Positions 1 through 11,956 of a DNA stretch of 64,000 nt are shown here, piece after piece. The first letter of the stretch is position 1, and each line of letters starts with the position of its first letter. This DNA comes from Odobenus rosmarus divergens (Eukaryota; Chordata; Mammalia; Carnivora; Odobenidae). The translations under genes were made by a program, and so were the position numbers. The notes under the pieces were generated by a model. The model was given only the letters and a program-made list of their open reading frames with translations. It was not told the DNA's origin and did not search any database. The stretch is from assembly GCF_000321225.1 (NCBI RefSeq), contig NW_004450585.1, forward strand, positions 114,614 to 178,613, given 5' to 3'.

Positions 1-1464
1 TCTAAGTCAACACTTTGTTGTATTTTTTTAACATAAAATAAGCAAAATTGATTTACCCATTAGGCACAGAAGCCACAAAGCCCTAGGGGCCACAAAATTT
101 GTAGAGGCCAATAAAAATGTTTTAATTTTTTCTAAATTCAAAAGGGAAAAATAAATAGAATCCAACCTGGATCATATCTGTATTTATACCAATGCAATTA
201 TAAGATATAATGTTTAAGTTTTTATGGAGGAAGGGGTTTATGAAAGCAAAACTATCTAGGGTCAATGAAAGTATTGACACAGCCCTACTCTGGCTGATAC
301 CACAACTCCTGTGAACAATCTCATGGATACTCTGTTCTTCCTAAGCAAAGAGTATATTTCCTTCAAACTTTATTTCCAACTATTAAAAAAAAAAAAAAAA
401 AAACCTTCTCTAGCAAAATGATAAGCTGAAGTTTTCCAAAGAATCTAAAGAGTTTAGAAAAAGGAGGCCTAGAATGTGAGAGTCTGGACTCTCTAGCCAG
501 TTTGGAAATCTGCAGAGAACATTCCCTTCCAGCTAATACAGTTCAAGGTCAAAGGAGATTTTGAACATGCTAATTAAAATATTAGATAATGCTTGAGCAG
601 AGGAAGACTCATTTTTATTCACACATTTTGAGAGTGATTCATGAATGAGTGGGATAACATGTCAGACTGTATCCCAGACCTTAATCATTTACCAAAAGTT
701 AAGCATTTATTTATATCAAACCAAATTTACTAATATAACTTCATAATAAAAGTGAAATTAAACTTAAAACAAAATCAGTAAGTCAGGTAGGTATTAGCAT
801 TATGGTCTCTCTAAGCCTAAGATCACTTTTGATGTGGAATGTGTGAGTAGCTGACAAAGAAATGTGTGTGGCAAGGGGCCAGCAAGTGTATGAGGCAAGA
901 ACTCTAGCGAAGGAGGCAAATCCCTTAAACTAAAACAAATGTGAGCAGCAGGCCTTGGCTTCCAGCCAGTGCTCCTCACCTTAGCAAGGCCTGAGCAGTC
1001 CAGATGCAGAGGCTGAAAGGTGCTCATACAGAAGCAGCTACCAGAAAGTGAGCTGAAGGAGGACCCGGGGGCTCAAAGACCCTAGGTTCATCAATAAACA
1101 TGAGGTAGCTGGGGAAAGGTGTCAAAAAGCTACAGGTGAAGCTTCATGAAAGATGGCAGCTTGGCCAGCGCGCAGCAGCCTGACCTAAGGCAGCATTTCG
1201 GAACAATAGCACAGGCAGCTGGGGGTTTGAGGACTGAGCTGTGGAGGAGCCTGGCTACACAAGCAGTGCCTACAGCAACCAGGCTCCTTCACACCATTCA
1301 TCCCCACCAGTGGCTTCAGCTCCTAGAGCAATGGTGCCAACCAGAGATGCCCCAAACCCATGCAGAATTGGTGTCCACCAGACTATAAGTGGTTTTTACT
1401 TAGGCTAAAAAGAAAACTCAGACATTAAAAGGTTGAGACTTGTGCAAAATCACACAGTTAGCTG
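1..1464. other. No supported feature, left edge
   Basis: AT-rich sequence with an A run near 385-403. A slightly GC-richer patch at about 1030-1390 holds an 80-codon open frame from 1146 that resembles no protein I know. No LTR, SINE or tRNA signature was seen. Confidence 0.4.
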
Positions 1465-1650
1465 AAGCCCCTGGGTGGCTCAGTTGGTTAAGTGTCCGAC
1501 TCCTGATTTCGGCTCAGGTCATGATCTCAGGGTGGTGGGTTTGAGCCCTGCATCAGGCTCCACGCTCTATGCAGAGTCTGCTTATCCCTCTCCCTTTACT
1601 CGTCCCCCCATTCTCTCAAATAAATAAAATCTTAAAAAAAGAAAAAAAAA
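1465..1650 (+). mobile_element. Carnivore tRNA-derived SINE
   Basis: Head cctgggtggctcagttggtt, CT-rich body and AATAAA-containing A-rich tail. A 24-bp direct repeat beginning ggttgagacttgtg flanks it at 1431-1454 and 1651-1674 with one mismatch; about 10 extra bases separate the left copy from the SINE head. Confidence 0.93.
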
Positions 1651-1674
1651 GGTTGAGACTTGTGTAAAATCACA

Positions 1675-2647
1675 GTTTCCTAAGGCTATAGATTCCAAAC
1701 TGTGACAGAGATGATATTTTATAATCATTGTCATTTGTAGAGGTAATTAAAGATTATGCAACCAAAACACGTAGGAGAAAGGTATTTGTTAGGCAATTAA
1801 TAAAAATATTATGATACTTTCCTGGATTTTGTGTTTAGAGTATTCTTAGCTTTATAAAATTTGTACTGTGTCATGTCTTCTCTCATTCTAAAGAAACATG
1901 TGCGCTGAAATGTGTATTTGTAACTTTGTGTTTACTTAAACAGCACCCCTCCCCCATTGAATAAGCTAAAGGACCCACAAATCTGCATCTGTTCCTAACC
2001 ATCTGCATACCCACCACTAGATGTGAGATCCAATTCCTTCATCATTCCAATGAAGAGAACCTTCTTTCTGGTTAGTTGGGAAAAGAATCCAAATGAAGGG
2101 TGGTGTGAATGTTTGAGGTAAAAAGTGAAATGCCTTTGTATCAATCAAAGGGGACCATAAAGTTCGATGGGTTAGGCTGCATTGATTACAGTGTTAAGCT
2201 ACTACTTACCCCAAGGAGACAGGTGACAGGTAGAAAGAAAGTGGTGTGTATGTTCAAAACACACTCCCAGCCAATCTGGCCATATTTGTTCATCATCATC
2301 ACCAACTCATGGTATATCCTTCATTAGGATAAACTCTGTTAGTCCCTTCTCTCCAGATTCTCCTTGTCACTCAGAGATATATGGGAAGCTGAGAAGTGAG
2401 AGTAACCGCTAGAAGGTTTTCTTTCTAGCTGTGAGAGGTAACTGAGCCTGATTTCCCATGCTTAGATCAGGTCATTGTAGCTGCTGTCTAGACAATCAAT
2501 AGATAGAGACAGACAGGGTCATGGGAGTGATCCCTTTTCTTCTGGTTCTCTTTACTGTCTGAAGTGTTTTGAGCTAAAAACTGATAGTATGTGATTAACA
2601 TAACATAATAAAATTAAAAAATGTAAAAATAAACTGATACTATGTTT
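1675..2647. other. No supported feature
   Basis: AT-rich DNA between a SINE and the solo LTR. I see no gene or classifiable repeat; short open frames are chance. Confidence 0.4.
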
Positions 2648-3011
2648 TGTTAAAGTGATTAAGTAAGGAGGCCATTCGACTGAGGTGGTCCTAATGCCTT
2701 GGTAGCTTATATAATAAAAGCAAACCCTAAGCTGAAGTCAATGCACTTGAATCCAAGAAAATAACACTTCAGAACAACCAATCATAAACAGCCAATGCGG
2801 CTTTCCCAATTAAGACAACCATAAGCTACAGCCAATCAAATAATTTTCTTTCGTGGCTTCTGCATCTTCTCTATAAAAACCTTTCCCCTTGCCCCTGTCA
2901 GTGGGGCGCTTCTAACCACTTTCAGTTTGATGTTACTTGATTCCAATCGATGTCTGCTCAAATAAACTCTTGAAAAAAATTTTAATGGGCCTCAGTTTAT
3001 ACCTTTTAACA
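2648..3011 (+). mobile_element. Solo LTR of an old endogenous retrovirus (class I type)
   Basis: The element is 364 bp, starts TGTTAAA and ends TTTAACA (perfect 7-bp terminal inverted repeat, TG...CA), and is flanked by the 4-bp duplication GTTT at 2644-2647 and 3012-3015. Inside, in the right order, are CCAAT boxes (2778, 2792, 2806, 2832), a TATA box (2872-2878) and a polyadenylation signal AATAAA (2961-2966). No internal viral genes are adjacent, so this is the product of LTR-LTR recombination. The 4-bp duplication fits ERV1-like (gamma) elements. Family name not recognised. Confidence 0.85.
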
Positions 3012-3054
3012 GTTTCTAAAGCCACTCACTGTAGATTAAAGTTTAAAAAGTGGA

Positions 3055-3233
3055 GGAGCACCTGGTTGGCTCAGTCAGTTAAGTGGCCGCCTTCGACTCA
3101 GATCATAATCCCAGGGTCCTGGGATCAAGCCCCACATCGGGCTCTCTGCTCAGCAGGGAGTCTGCTTCTCCCTCTCCCTCTGCCGCTCCCCCTGCTTGTG
3201 CTCTCTCTCTGTCAAATAAAGAAATAAAATCTT

Positions 3234-3285
<52 letters not shown>

Positions 3286-3290
3286 ACAAA
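3055..3290 (+). mobile_element. Carnivore SINE with long (AAAT)n tail
   Basis: Head gagcacctggttggctcag and CT-rich body, followed by an AAAT tail repeated about a dozen times at 3233-3287. It is flanked by copies of agtgga (3049-3054 and 3292-3297). Confidence 0.93.
3233..3287. repeat. (AAAT)n microsatellite in a SINE tail
   Basis: Near-perfect AAAT units over about 55 bases, the expanded tail of the preceding SINE. Confidence 0.95.
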
Positions 3291-3302
3291 TAGTGGAAAC
3301 TT

Positions 3303-3495
3303 GGGGCACCTGGGTGGCTCAGTCAGTTAAGTGTCCAACTCTTGATTTCGGTTCAGGTCATGATCTCGGGGTCTGAAATTGAGCCCCCTGGTTTGGGCTC
3401 TGCACTGGGTGGGGAGCCTGCTTAAGATTCTCTCTCTCTCTCCCCACCCCACTATCATTATTTTGCTCTCTCTTTCTCTTCAAAAAAAAAAAAAA
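3303..3495 (+). mobile_element. Carnivore SINE, second at the same target
   Basis: Starts ggggcacctgggtggctcag and ends in an A run. Flanks agtggaaactt (3292-3302) and agtggagcctt (3496-3506) form the target-site duplication, which shares the target with the SINE just upstream. Confidence 0.93.
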
Positions 3496-3506
3496 AGTGG
3501 AGCCTT

Positions 3507-3957
3507 AACCTCAGCACTGCCTTGGTTCACAGCTCCTACTCCTACAACTCTTGTCACTCTGTCCCCATCCTCAGGGATCCTCATAGGGAGGCTCTATTAC
3601 ATTTGATGATGATGATGATGACTAGTTTAATTGAACACTTACTAGAACACATTGTGCTCAACACTTTTTCATATGATCACATTAATCATCACAACCATAC
3701 TTTGTGATAGGTACTGTTATTATTACTGTTTTACTGGGGGTGGACTGAGACTTAAAGAAATTACTTAACCAAAGTTACAGATAGCAAGTGGCAGAATTCA
3801 GTACATTTTTATAAAGCATAAACCCTTATATATTAGAATAATTCCAGGAGGTGGAAATCTTATTGATCTTGTTCTTTGCTATAGACATCATAAAGTTTGA
3901 TGAATGGATACGTGACATGACATAGAGTATGCCTGGAGTTAATTAAAATAGAGATTC
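3507..3957. other. No supported feature
   Basis: Contains a short (GAT)n run at about 3604-3620 and otherwise nothing I recognise. Confidence 0.4.
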
Positions 3958-4173
3958 CCCGGGACACCCGGGTGGCTCAGTCAGTTAAGCTCTTGATTTC
4001 TGTTCAGGTCATGATCTCAGGGTCCTGGAACTGAGCCCTGCAATAGCCTCCTTCCTTAGCAGGGAGTCTGCTTGAGAATTCTCTCTCCCTCTCCCTCTGC
4101 CCCTACCCCATTCACACTCTCTTTTTCTCTCTCTCTCTAAAATAAATAAATAAATCTTCAAAAATATTAAAAT
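3958..4173 (+). mobile_element. Carnivore SINE
   Basis: Degenerate head gggacacccgggtggctcag, CT-rich body and AAAT tail. Perfect 13-bp target duplication aaaatagagattc at 3945-3957 and 4174-4186. Confidence 0.94.
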
Positions 4174-4199
4174 AAAATAGAGATTCTGCAAAGAGAGGT

Positions 4200-4397
4200 G
4201 TTTTTTTTTTAAAGATTTTATTTATTTATTTGAGAGAGAGAGAATGAGAGATAGAGAGCACGAGAGGGAAGAGGGTCAGAGGGAGAAGCAGACTCCCCGC
4301 TAAGCAGGGAGCCCGACGCGGGACTCGATCCCGGGACTCCAGGATCATGACTTGAGCCGAAGGCAGTCGCTTAACCAACTGAGCCACCCAGGCGCCC
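4200..4397 (-). mobile_element. Carnivore SINE, antisense
   Basis: T-rich tail on the left, and the head reads gagccacccaggcgccc in reverse complement at 4381-4397. Perfect 12-bp target duplication gcaaagagaggt at 4188-4199 and 4398-4409. It landed just beyond the duplication of the previous SINE. Confidence 0.95.
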
Positions 4398-4409
4398 GCA
4401 AAGAGAGGT

Positions 4410-5351
4410 TTTAATAGAATGGAAGGAGATAGGTGAATTAGGTGAAAAATAAAGAACCCCGATGAGTTGGGCCATAACTTAGAAAGCAAATCTATACAAC
4501 TTGGACCTGTAGGTGTGTGGGGGGAAGGGCAGAGGTATAATAGGTAAATGTAAGTGTTATATTTTGTGCTTTATGGCTATTAAAACATCCTTATTGATTT
4601 TGCTAGTTATTAGCAGCAGAACGTTTTCCCATATAATTTTTTTTCTGATATTTAACCTGAAAGGAGTAACAAGACAAACAGCCAGAAAGCTGGCTCATCA
4701 GATTCACTTAATCCCATCAACATGATTATGTTCATTGAAATATAGTCGAGGATTATTATTTTAGGATTCATTTTTTAAAATAATCAAAATTATGTGAAAT
4801 ATCACTGCAATGTATGTAAACTCATCATCTGTTCTTTTGATTTATTCTCTACATCACGCTCTTCTTTGCCATGTACGTTTTCCTATCACTTTTCAGACTT
4901 CTTAACACTCTCTCTTTTTCTTAAAACAAAAATCTAATTTCCTTCATATCCATTCCTCCTTTTGCTTGTCCTAGTCATCATGAATAAATTGTGTATGTAT
5001 GAAGATGTCAGTGTACATAGACGAACAATGTGAATCAGAATATATTAAACTGACACTGTCAGTCTTCTCTCAACACCAACCTCACAAGCATAAATTTCAC
5101 CCCCTTTTTTTTTTAAGAAGAAAATCTTCCTACAAAAGATGTCTTCAACTATTTAGGCCCAGATTTCTGGAGTTATATTTCACATAAATGTCACAACTTG
5201 CAATTTAATAAATGAGAAAGAGTTTTACACCTAGATGTTCCAAGGGGAAATTACTTTCATTTAATACCTGGGTGGATGGATTTACCCTCGAGGTACCACA
5301 TGAGAACAGATAGAGACAATACAGATAGTTTTCTGCAAAGGAGTATTTATT
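4410..5351. other. No supported feature
   Basis: AT-rich sequence without recognisable gene or repeat; open frames are short. Confidence 0.4.
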
Positions 5352-5359
5352 AAGTTAAT

Positions 5360-5575
5360 CTTTTTAAAAATTTTATTGTTATTTCTTTTGAGAGAGAGAG
5401 AATGCAAGCACGTGGGGCGGGGGGGGAGACAGAGGGAGAGGGAGAGAGAATCTTAAGCAGGCTCCATGCCAGTGCAGAGCCGGATGCAGAGGCTCAATCT
5501 CAGGACCCTGAAATCATGACCTGAGCCAATATCAAGAGTCAGACGCTTAACCAACTGAGCCACCCAGGTGCCCTG
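5360..5575 (-). mobile_element. Carnivore SINE, antisense
   Basis: Poly-T-like left end, GA-rich body, and head complement ending ccacccaggtgccct. Target duplication aagttaat at 5352-5359 and 5576-5583. Confidence 0.9.
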
Positions 5576-5603
5576 AAGTTAATGTTATTTAAGTACTGGT
5601 TTC

Positions 5604-6127
5604 CCTTTTTCATTTTTTTAAATTTTTATTTAAATTCCAGTTGGTTAACATATAATGTAATATTACATTCAGGTGTACATTTTAGTGATTCAATACTTAG
5701 GTACAACACTGGGTGCTCATCACAAGTGCTCTCCTTCATCCCCAGCACCTACTTTATTGATCCTCCCACCCACCTCCCCTCTGGTAACCATCAGTTTGTC
5801 CTCTATAGTGAAGAGTCTGTTTCTTGGTTTGCCTCTCTTCTCTCCCCCCTATGATCATTTGCTTTGTTTCTTAAATTCCACAGATGAGTGAAATGCACCC
5901 TGATGTTTATAACAACATCACCTACAATAGCCAAATTATGGAAAGAGCCCAAATGTCCATCAACTGATGAATGGATAAAGAAGATGTGGTGTGTGTATAT
6001 ATATATGTATACATATATATATACAAAGAAATATTACTCAGCCATAAAAAAGAATGAAATTTTGCCATTTGCAACAACGTGGATGGAGCTAGAGTTTTAA
6101 CACTAAGCAAACTAAGTCAGTCAGAAA
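5604..6127. mobile_element. L1 3' end with 5' inversion (twin-primed insertion)
   Basis: 5604-5893 is the L1 3' UTR in antisense, matching the carnivore L1 3' ends seen elsewhere in this window (for example 26400-26695). 5894-6127 is the ORF2/3'-UTR junction of the same element in sense, with gaatggataaagaagatgtg and the ttactcagccataaaaaaga block. The two arms would be contiguous in an intact L1, as expected from twin priming. Flanks aagtactggtttc (5591-5603) and aagcactggctttc (6128-6141) look like the target duplication. Confidence 0.75.
5990..6024. repeat. TA-rich microsatellite inside L1
   Basis: Alternating (GT)/(TA) run within the sense arm of the L1 fragment. Confidence 0.8.
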
Positions 6128-6223
6128 AAGCACTGGCTTTCATGATAAAATTAGAGGGACTTGTCCTGGATGAAAATAGCCCTTAGATATAATGAAATCT
6201 TACTTAAGAATTGAGAGATTCTC

Positions 6224-6424
6224 GGGGCGCCTGGGTGGCTCAGTTGGTTAAACGACTGCCTTCGGCTCAGATCATGATCCTGGAGTCCCGGGATCGAGTC
6301 CCGCATCGGGCTCACTGCTCGGCGGGGGGTCTGCTTCTCCCTCTGACCCTCCCTCCTCTCATGTGCTCTCTCTCTCTCTCATTCTCGCTCTCTCAAAAAA
6401 ATAAATAAAATCTTAAAAAAAAAA
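6224..6424 (+). mobile_element. Carnivore SINE, well preserved
   Basis: Head ggggcgcctgggtggctcag and the 'cctggagtcccgggatcgag' subtype body, ending in an A-rich tail. Perfect 18-bp target duplication aagaattgagagattctc at 6206-6223 and 6425-6442, suggesting a young insertion. Confidence 0.96.
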
Positions 6425-6442
6425 AAGAATTGAGAGATTCTC

Positions 6443-8160
6443 TGTCTAAAAGATTCTAAAAAAAAAAAAGCTTCTGAGTCCATATTAACAATATTTAAAA
6501 TATGAACATAATTTAAATAAATAATGCTTAAAACTCTTTCAACAGCTAATATTTACCAACCATCAGTGAATTAATATTTCATTTTTGTATATTTAACTAG
6601 TGAGCAGTTTTCTATTCAGGATTCAATAAGAATATGGCATAAGGATGAGAACTAGGGATAAGAAAGATAAGAATATGGTACTTGCTGAGCCTGATGAAGC
6701 ACCAAATATTGTCGGTCAGTAGCTTTTCATGTTTAGTTTTCTCATGTTCATATACCTAGAGGGAAAGCAGGCCACTGCCTGCCACAGCTAACAAGGTAAA
6801 GGACAAGAAGTTTATTTTCCTTGACATGGGCTTATTATTCAATTGATGCATTTCTCAAATTTGAAATTAGGTGAATTGGTAAAGCAAGAAATCTCTTATA
6901 AATATCATAGAAGGATTCATAAAATTTTAATTGTATAGAATTTTTACAAATTCAGCAATTTGAATTCCAACATTTACAGAAGATGCTACACAAAGGTTTT
7001 GGTTGACACTGAAAGAAAAACACTAACTGCCAAAGTAACAGGGCTCTTCACCTTGTCAGGTTTTTAGTGACATGAGCAAAGGTTTTAGATTAAAGGTTAC
7101 AGTTTACTTTCAGGGTTTTTTCCACACATAGTATTCTTTTACAGATAACTTATTTTCTCACTCTCTGACATTCCTGTCTTCCTCAGAGAACTTGAGAACT
7201 GTGATAAATGAAGAGGTACAGAGAAATGGAAAGGTGAGGCTAAAGGGATTTGGGCTGAGATTTTTAATAGCCCAGGAGTTGTCGATCACAGGTGAGCCTT
7301 CTGACTGCAATTTTTTTTATTAAATGTTAAAAATAACACATAGCCATATCAATGATACTCCCAAATCTTAGACATGAGGCCCTTAGTCTTAGAAACATAC
7401 TTATTAGCATGACTGTTGGCTAAAACTTGGGGAGTCATATGCCTGTAGATTATATTTGGAGAAGAGATAATTAAATACATAAATGATTTGGGAGATAATA
7501 GATATTGCTATACATAATTCATTGGAAAATGTTTACCCACGTCTTAAATTTAAATCATTTCCAAAAATGCATATATGTTCCCCAAACCTATTATTTTGAA
7601 TATGTAAACCACATTTCCTTTATTGAACTTGTGGAAATACTTAAAAACAATTGTTGTAAAAGTTCATTTTCACCTGTTAAACACTAGATTTTTGTGTGCC
7701 CCCCAAAATCTTTCTTAAGCATTCGTTTTTCATGATCTAAATAACAGAATGAAAACTGAAATAAATTAGTTATCTTGGCTTTTACAAATAGCCACATTTG
7801 TTGCTTTTAAAACAACATGAGGTGCCTGACTGTGAATATGTTTCTCTGTGTGAGATTATTCAGTGAGTTCAGCCAGTCAGTCATATAAAACTGTTTTGCT
7901 TGAAAATGGCTCTTTTGCAAAATTTCTTATATTTTGACATCAAATTTCAGCATAATAGAAACGTAATCAAAGTTAACATTTATATTAGCTGATTTTTAAT
8001 GGTTGAAATAACAAGATAGAAAAATAAAAGAGCACAGAGGTAAAGCAGGAAAATTAAGCATAAGGTAAGTGTTAATAAAGAAGAAAGAACAGAGATTCAG
8101 ATTATTGCCTTGAAGCCATATGATTAGATATTAGACTGCATTTTAGAAGCTATTTTTACT
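6443..8160. other. No supported feature
   Basis: AT-rich, apparently single-copy sequence; no gene or repeat was recognised. Confidence 0.4.
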
Positions 8161-8164
8161 GTTA

Positions 8165-8960
8165 ATATAACCTGCAGAGCCATACATAAAACCCTCCCAT
8201 TAATCTGACTTTTCCAATTATCACTCCTTTGCTTTTCTTTATATTTTTACCATTATTATATCTATCCCTAAGTATATAGATTGGTTTTGCCTGTGTTTTT
8301 AAATTCTGTGTAAATCGAATCATGCTATATGAATTGTTGCTTTTGCCTAACCTTAAGTCAATAGAGTCATCCATGCTCTTGTGTGTACTTGTAGTCCGTT
8401 CCCTCTAGTACTGTGAAGCATTTCACTGTGTGAGTATATCACAACTAATTTATCCATCCCATTGTTAATGCGCATTTTAACTATTTTCAGTTTAAGATAT
8501 TTAAACCAAATATTTCTATGAACACGCGGGAGCACTCATCCTGGTATACGTGTCTCTAGGTATATCCCATCTCAAGGGAAATCTCTGGGTCATGGAATAA
8601 TATGTATATATTCAACTATAATAAATAATGCCTCCTTGTTTTCCACAGCGGTTTATCAATTTATATTCCTACCAGTGGGGGTTGTTTCTGTGGCTGCGTA
8701 TCCTCACCAACACTTGGAACCCTCAGACTTGAAAGTTTTTACCAACCTGATAGGTATGTATAGATATCCCATTGTGGTTTTGATTTGCCTTTTCCTTATC
8801 ACCAATGATATTGAATACCTTGCAAAATGTTTATTGACCATTGGAAAGCTGTTTTGTAAATGCCTATTGAAGTCTATGGGCATTTTTCTGTTGAGCTGTC
8901 TATATTTTTCTTATTGATTTGTATATATATTTTATATATTCTGAACAAGAGCCTTTTCTT
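8165..8960 (-). mobile_element. Old L1 fragment, antisense
   Basis: Resembles the antisense of the L1 ORF2 C-terminal end and 3' UTR, including blocks like ttatcaatttatattcctaccag and cattgtggttttgatttgcc. Degenerate; boundaries approximate. Confidence 0.7.
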
Positions 8961-9119
8961 GGTTATATGTCTCAGAAATATCCTGTGAGGCTTGCCTTTT
9001 TGCTATCTTAATAATATCTTTTTTTCTACTTTCCATGTTACCTTTTATTTTTTGTGAACATATTTTACCAATAGACTACTGACTGAAATATTCCCTCTAG
9101 AACATGAAATAGTCACTCT

Positions 9120-10310
9120 GTCCCATTTCTCAAACATCCATTTTGTCCTTTCACATACCTTTTTTATTATTGAGTTATCAATCCTCTTAACAAATTTTTA
9201 AATGAACTAGTGTTGAATGATAAGCATAATGTTATACAGCAGATCTCTAGAACTTTTTCATCTTTCACAATTAAGCTTTATACCCATTGAACAGCAGCTC
9301 CCCATTTCCCCTTTCTACTACCCTTGGCCTCCATTCTCTCTATTTCTATGACTTTAGCTTTTTCAGATTCCATATATAAAAGGAGAACATACAGTATTTG
9401 TCTTTCTCTGTCTGACTTATTTCACTTAGCATAATACTCTCAAATTCTATCCATGTTGTCCCAAAAGGCAGGATTTCCTTCTTTTTCATGGCTGAATAAT
9501 ATTCCTCTGTGTGTGTGGTGTGTGTGTGCGTGTGATGTTTTCTTTATTCATTCATCCATTAGGCTGTTTCCATGTCTTGGCAATTGTAAATAATCCTACC
9601 ATGAACATGAGAATACAGATATCTCTGAGTTACTGATGTCCTTTCCTTCAGATATATACCCAGGATTGTGATGGCGGGATCTTATGGTAATTCTTTTTCT
9701 AATGCATTGAGGAAACTCCATATTGTTTCCCATAGTTGCTATACTAATTTATATTTTTCCGATAGTACAAAAAAATTCCCTTTCCTCCACATCCTCACCT
9801 ACACTTGTTATTTCTTGTCTTTTTTATTTTAGCCATTTTAACAGGTATGAGGTGATCTCATTGTGGTTTTAATTTGCATTTCCCTGATGATTAGTTGATG
9901 TCGAGCATCTTTTCATGTGCTTGTTGGCCATTTGTATGTCTTCTTTGGAAAGATGTCTATTCAAATCCTTTGTCCATTTTTTAATTGTACCCTTTGTATT
10001 TTACTATTTGGTTGTATGAGTTCCTTATATATTTTTGATAAAAACCGCTTATCAGATGGAATGTTGCAAATAGTTTCTATCATTCCATACGGTGCCCTTT
10101 CATTTTGCTGGTTGTTTCCTTTGCTACTCAGAAGCTTGTTAGTTTGATGTAGTCTCACTTACTTATTTTTGCTCTTGTTCCTTGCACTTCTGGAAACATT
10201 TCCAAAAAATTGTTGTCAAGACCAGTGTTGAGGAGCTTTTTCCCTACATTTTCTTCTTGTGGTTTTACAATTTAGGGTCTTACTTTTAAGTCTAACACAT
10301 TTCAAGCAGT
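9120..10310 (-). mobile_element. Old L1 fragment, antisense, 3' end and part of ORF2
   Basis: Contains the antisense hallmarks tggctgaataatattcc, aggtgatctcattgtggtttt and gatgattagttgatg in L1 order, preceded by L1M-like 3' UTR sequence. A (TG)n run lies at about 9503-9533. All ORF2 frames are broken. Confidence 0.8.
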
Positions 10311-11250
10311 ATATAAACAATGCTTATATCTTTGACTGCTTGCTGGCCATTAACCTCAAAAAATATTTTGAGAGTTTCCTGGGGCCTTGGGATAACTGCT
10401 TTCCCCTTCAAAAAGGATTTGCATTTGCATCTGCCTGGTACCTAGAGGCGTCACACTCCTGAACCGTATCAGGCTAAATTCAAGTCTTGAGTGTCCCTGG
10501 TCTAATTAGGCTTTGCCTACTCAGGGTGAAATCTGAGAGAGGATTCTTCTGGACCCTCCTAAGGAAAGGTCTCTGGAAGCCACAACCCCAGAGATCCATT
10601 TTCTTCTCCATTCCAAGGATAGCAAGGCAGCCATCTGAGCAGTTCCCAATGGCTGCAGAGGTAGGAGAGAAAAATCTAAATCCAATTCATCCATACCTGA
10701 GGATGTAACATCTGGGGCTCCAGCTCAGAGGAAGGGTTCTCCTGCAAAATTTTCCACTTTAGTAGGCTGTGGGCCTTGACTTCTCTCTGGACATGATTAC
10801 AGACCTGGACCCAGAGCTCAAATGGCTATGGCAGCAATAAGTGCCTTCTGGATAAAGATAGCCTTGGTGCTTTAATGTTCTGTTTACCTCCCAGTTATAA
10901 GATCTCATCCAAACACTGGTCAGGGAGGTCGCAGTAACTTTTCAGATCCTGAATATTTTTAAACTGCTGTATACACAAACATGCACATATTCAAACATAT
11001 ACATATGAACTTTTGTCCAGCAAATTTTATTGTTTTCAGTGGGAGGGTTAATCTGGGTTACCCAATTTACCATTACCAGAAACAAGACTTAGATGGCATT
11101 TTTAAGTGTCTTTGTCAAGCAAATAATTTTTCAGATCTATTTGGTTTTGTTTCTTTACTTGTTTTTTAGCACATTTTTTCCTGTGCCATAATTATACTTT
11201 TTATGTGGCACCCCCCTAGCTGTAACACTTTTCTTTCCTGCATTGTCCTT
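10310..11250. other. No supported feature
   Basis: Contains a mildly GC-rich patch (10390-10900) with short open frames that resemble nothing known. No promoter or CpG cluster was seen. Confidence 0.4.
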
Positions 11251-11259
11251 TACTGAGCT

Positions 11260-11445
11260 CTTTTTTTTAAAATGTATCCATTTCTTTCTCTTTTTTTTGA
11301 GAGGGGGTAGGCACAAGGGAGAGGAAGAGAGAAAATCTTAAGCAGGTTCCACGCCCAGCACAGTGCCCAACACAGGGCTCAATCTCATGACCTGAGCCGA
11401 AATCAAGAGTCAGACATTCAACCAACTGAGCTACCCAGGCACCCC
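11260..11445 (-). mobile_element. Carnivore SINE, antisense, degenerate
   Basis: T-rich left end and head complement gagctacccaggcacccc. Target duplication tactgagct at 11251-11259 and 11446-11454. It lies about 500 bases before the first coding exon. Confidence 0.9.
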
Positions 11446-11774
11446 TACTGAGCTAACTCTTATTCATCCTTTAAGATAGTCCAGGAATCATCTCAGGAAG
11501 TCTTATTGCATTCTATTCTCAAATAATCAGAGTTGGTGTCCCCATGGACTTTGTTGCAGAGAAGATATATTTAACAACCTAAGTATTGCAGGGCTACTAG
11601 TCAATACAGGTAGACACACAGAAACAGTAAGAACAGATATCAGCTGTAAACAACCAGTACCAGCATATACTGAATAAATATCAGCATGTTCAAAGAATGT
11701 ACTACAATAAGGTGTGATGATAAATGTATATTATCACAGTACACTGTTCTCTAATTTGCTGTTTACATATCCCC

Positions 11775-11885
11775 TTTGATAATCTGTGAGGCCATTATGG
11801 ACAGGGAGTAGTCATATTCATCACCTGGAATCTTATGTTGCATGGATTCTTGGTGCAAAGAAGGCCCCAATAAATATTTTTTTCA
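11775..11885 (+). mobile_element. L2/MIR-like 3' end remnant
   Basis: Pattern 'gacaggga...cataaa...gcccccaataaatattt' typical of the shared 3' ends of L2/MIR-type repeats. Short and degraded. Confidence 0.45.
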
Positions 11886-11956
11886 ATTAAGTTAAAGAAA
11901 TATCATAGAACTGCCTCAAAAATTCATTAAATAAACCACTTCTTATCCCTTCACAG

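Noticed and set aside
1146..1388. 80-codon ATG frame as a small upstream gene or exon
   Set aside because: No similarity, no splice or promoter context that I could support; left as unassigned.
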